DNA of 64,000 bases from CAITJF01 sp032654645 (GTDB taxonomy: Bacteria; Pseudomonadota; Gammaproteobacteria; Burkholderiales; Gallionellaceae), in contig JAULAW010000016.1 in the NCBI GenBank assembly GCA_032654645.1, positions 354,898 through 418,897 on the forward strand, given 5' to 3'. Under the pieces are notes generated by a model, which was not told the DNA's origin, made no database searches, and was given only the letters and a program-made list of their open reading frames with translations. Shown in pieces: positions 62,230 to 64,000 of the stretch. Both the position numbers and the translations under genes were made by a program. The first letter of the stretch is position 1. The number at the start of each line of letters is the position of its first letter.

Positions 62230-63161
62230 GCGCGCTACGTGAAGCGATTAAAAACTATCTGGAATTGCGGCGCAGCTTGGGATTCAAACTCCGCAAAGAG
62301 GGTATTTACCTATCGAAATTCGCCTCGTTTATGGAAGCTAAAAACACCACACACATCACTGCGCAACTCGCTCTGGAATGGGCGCAACAGAACCCATCCA
62401 GTCAGCCTCCGACGTGGGCACAACGTCTGGGTTACATCCGTAGCTTTACCCGCTACCACATAGCGACCGACCCGCAAACCGAGATTCCGCCGCCGGGTCT
62501 GCTGCCTTTCTCCCCGCACCGGGCGCGGCCATACCTCTATTCGGAGGAGGAAATCGCACACCTGTTGCGTTGCGCTCTAGAGCTTCATCCAATAGACGGT
62601 TTGCGCCCGTGGACATTTTACTGCCTGCTCGGATTGTTGAGCGTTACGGGCTTGAGGATTGGTGAGGCGATTCGCTTGCAGCTTGAAGATGTCAATTTAC
62701 AGGACGGTTTGCTTGTGGTTCGTGGAACCAAGTTCGGCAAATCTCGACTCGTACCTATCCATCGGACGACCCAGAAGGTGCTCGCAGAATATCTGGTGCG
62801 CCGGGAACGATGCCTTGCGGGGCGCAACGTATCCCAGTTCTTCTTCATTAATAGTCACGGGCACCACCTGGATATCGGTGACATCCATAGGGTCTTCTAC
62901 AAGCTCTCGCGCCAGACGGGACTGCGTGATGCAACGGCCAGTCACGGCCCGCGTCTGCACGACTTTCGTCATCGATTTGCGGTTCAGACGCTGTTGCGAT
63001 GGTATCGCTCGGGCGAGGATGCGGAACGCCACTTGCCGGTGCTGTCTACCTATCTGGGGCACGTCCATGTCGCCGACACCTACTGGTATCTCAGTGCTTG
63101 CCCAGAACTGATGGCGCAAGCCGTTGCGCGCCTTGAAGCCCACTGGGAGCAACAGCCATGA
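62226..63161 (+). CDS. RIT element tyrosine recombinase B
   Basis: 311 aa from the ATG at 62226 (MSALREAIKNYLELRRSLG); the ATGA overlap with the previous gene supports this start. Core-binding domain about 1-95. Catalytic residues: Arg in VTGLRIGEAIRLQL, Lys in GTKFGKSRLVP, LHDFRHRFAVQTLL, His in YLGHVHVADTYWYL and the final Tyr in the same segment. Its stop again overlaps the third gene by 4 bases, so the three proteins are made together. Confidence 0.9.
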   Translation: MSALREAIKNYLELRRSLGFKLRKEGIYLSKFASFMEAKNTTHITAQLALEWAQQNPSSQPPTWAQRLGYIRSFTRYHIATDPQTEIPPPGLLPFSPHRARPYLYSEEEIAHLLRCALELHPIDGLRPWTFYCLLGLLSVTGLRIGEAIRLQLEDVNLQDGLLVVRGTKFGKSRLVPIHRTTQKVLAEYLVRRERCLAGRNVSQFFFINSHGHHLDIGDIHRVFYKLSRQTGLRDATASHGPRLHDFRHRFAVQTLLRWYRSGEDAERHLPVLSTYLGHVHVADTYWYLSACPELMAQAVARLEAHWEQQP

Positions 63162-64000
63162 GCGCCGCAGTGAGTTTCCAGATGCTGTTGGAGAGCTTCT
63201 TTACCCAACGTCTGATGCAGCAGCGCCGGGCCAGCCCGCATACGATCAGCTCATACCGGGATAGCTTTCGCTTGTTGCTGCACTTCGCTCGGGCGCAGCT
63301 CGGCAAGCCACCCAGCCAATTGGCGTTCGAGCAGATCGACGCGCCCTTGATTAGCGCGTTCCTGAATGAGATGGAGAATGGGCGCGGCATCACCGCCCGC
63401 AGCCGCAATCTGCGTTTGACCGCCATCCGATCCTTCTTTCGCTATGCCGCTTTTGAAGCTCCGTCTTGCGCGGCCCAAATACAGCGGGTGCTGGCTATTC
63501 CCAGCCAACGATTTACGCGAACTCAGGTCGGCTTCCTGACAAGGCCAGAAGCTCAAGCCTTGCTTGCCGCACCCGATACGCACACCTGGTCTGGACGCCG
63601 TGATCACGCCATGCTTTTGGTGGCAATTCAATGCGGGCTGCGCCTGTCAGAACTCACCGGCATGCGCCGCGACACGGTGATTCTTGGCACAGGAGCTCAC
63701 ATCAGAGTGCTCGGGAAAGGGCGCAAGGAACGTGCTATCCCGCTGACGAAGCGGACAGTCGCAGTTCTGAAGGCTTGGTTGCGGGACATCCCCGACAGGG
63801 ACGATGCGATTGTGTTTCCGAGTGCCCGAGGCGCTCATCTGAGTTCGGACGGTGTGCAATACATTCTCGCCAAACACGTCGCGGTTGCCGCCAAGTCGTG
63901 TTCATCCTTGCAGCGGCGAAGAATCACGCCACATATGCTTCGCCACACCAGCGCCATGGAGTTGCTGCAGGCAGGGATGGATCGAAGCGTGATCGCATTG
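63158..64000 (+). CDS. RIT element tyrosine recombinase C (C-terminus outside window)
   Basis: 281 codons are visible from the ATG at 63158 (MSAAVSFQMLLESFFTQRLM). Core-binding domain about 1-100 (SPHTISSYRDSFRLLLHFAR). Arg in CGLRLSELTGM, the beta-hairpin Lys in VLGKGRKERAIPL, and TPHMLRHTSAMELLQAG are present. The frame is open to the window edge at MDRSVIAL; the last His and Tyr segment lies beyond it. Confidence 0.9.
   Translation, partial: MSAAVSFQMLLESFFTQRLMQQRRASPHTISSYRDSFRLLLHFARAQLGKPPSQLAFEQIDAPLISAFLNEMENGRGITARSRNLRLTAIRSFFRYAAFEAPSCAAQIQRVLAIPSQRFTRTQVGFLTRPEAQALLAAPDTHTWSGRRDHAMLLVAIQCGLRLSELTGMRRDTVILGTGAHIRVLGKGRKERAIPLTKRTVAVLKAWLRDIPDRDDAIVFPSARGAHLSSDGVQYILAKHVAVAAKSCSSLQRRRITPHMLRHTSAMELLQAGMDRSVIAL

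Larger units (their letters stand above)
60839..64000 (+). mobile_element. Recombinase-in-trio (RIT) element, left part
   Basis: Three tandem, overlapping tyrosine recombinase genes in one direction (60994, 62226, 63158) define a RIT element. The left edge falls where the integrase fragment breaks (about 60839). The right edge is beyond the window. RIT elements are known from many proteobacteria, but their transposition mechanism is little studied. Confidence 0.9.

Overview
The window is a piece of a betaproteobacterial chromosome. Gene content and order (gyrA-serC-serA-pheA-hisC-aroF-tyrA, ribF, uvrA, coaBC-dut, mrcA, hemB, ysxC, hemL-thiE-thiD) and protein style suggest the order Nitrosomonadales, perhaps a Gallionellaceae/Sideroxydans-like iron oxidiser. 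That placement is inference from protein style, not a computed phylogeny. I see no rRNA, tRNA or CRISPR array.

Layout. 1-0.9 kb: remains of a laterally acquired locus (a truncated PLD-helicase start and the N-terminus of a large protein), downstream of ribF where ileS would normally be expected. 0.9-8.6 kb: ribF, a P-type ATPase, a repeat-rich metal-binding periplasmic protein, a DHH phosphoesterase and two small secreted proteins. 8.8-12.9 kb: an orphan MoxR ATPase, a protease-gene relic, a VapBC-type pair and an internally deleted group II intron. 13.4-21.9 kb: gyrA and the serine/aromatic amino-acid genes. 21.9-26.7 kb: an AT-richer accessory cluster wedged between aroF and tyrA (DUF4160, DUF2442, membrane-ankyrin, retropepsin-like protease, J-domain-ankyrin and RES-domain proteins). 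26.7-41.6 kb: tyrA, tadA, an L,D-transpeptidase, msrB, rlmD, uvrA, coaBC, dut, rppH and several secreted proteins. 41.7-48.2 kb: radC, a formylglycine-enzyme-like protein, a cytochrome c, an ABC permease and two frameshifted genes. 48.5-59 kb: mrcA, hemB, a candidate small RNA, ysxC, heme/thiamine genes, a SEC-C/TPR/methyltransferase protein and gloA. 59.1-64 kb: an IS630-type insertion sequence, a fragment of an integron-type integrase, and a recombinase-in-trio (RIT) element that runs off the window.

Three themes stand out. (1) Several palindromic repeat families are scattered through the sequence. Besides intergenic copies, they appear as in-frame insertions inside tadA, coaBC, the ABC permease and the P-type ATPase, and at the 3' end of a DUF559 gene, much like Rickettsia palindromic elements. 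(2) Relics of core genes that differ from the resident copy mainly at synonymous sites (an aroF 3' end and an internally deleted gloA) sit beside accessory genes, suggesting import from a related genome or old duplication. (3) The aroF-tyrA insert holds two proteins with different N-termini (membrane domain, J-domain) and near-identical ankyrin C-termini next to a RES-domain protein; this is the best candidate here for an undescribed system.
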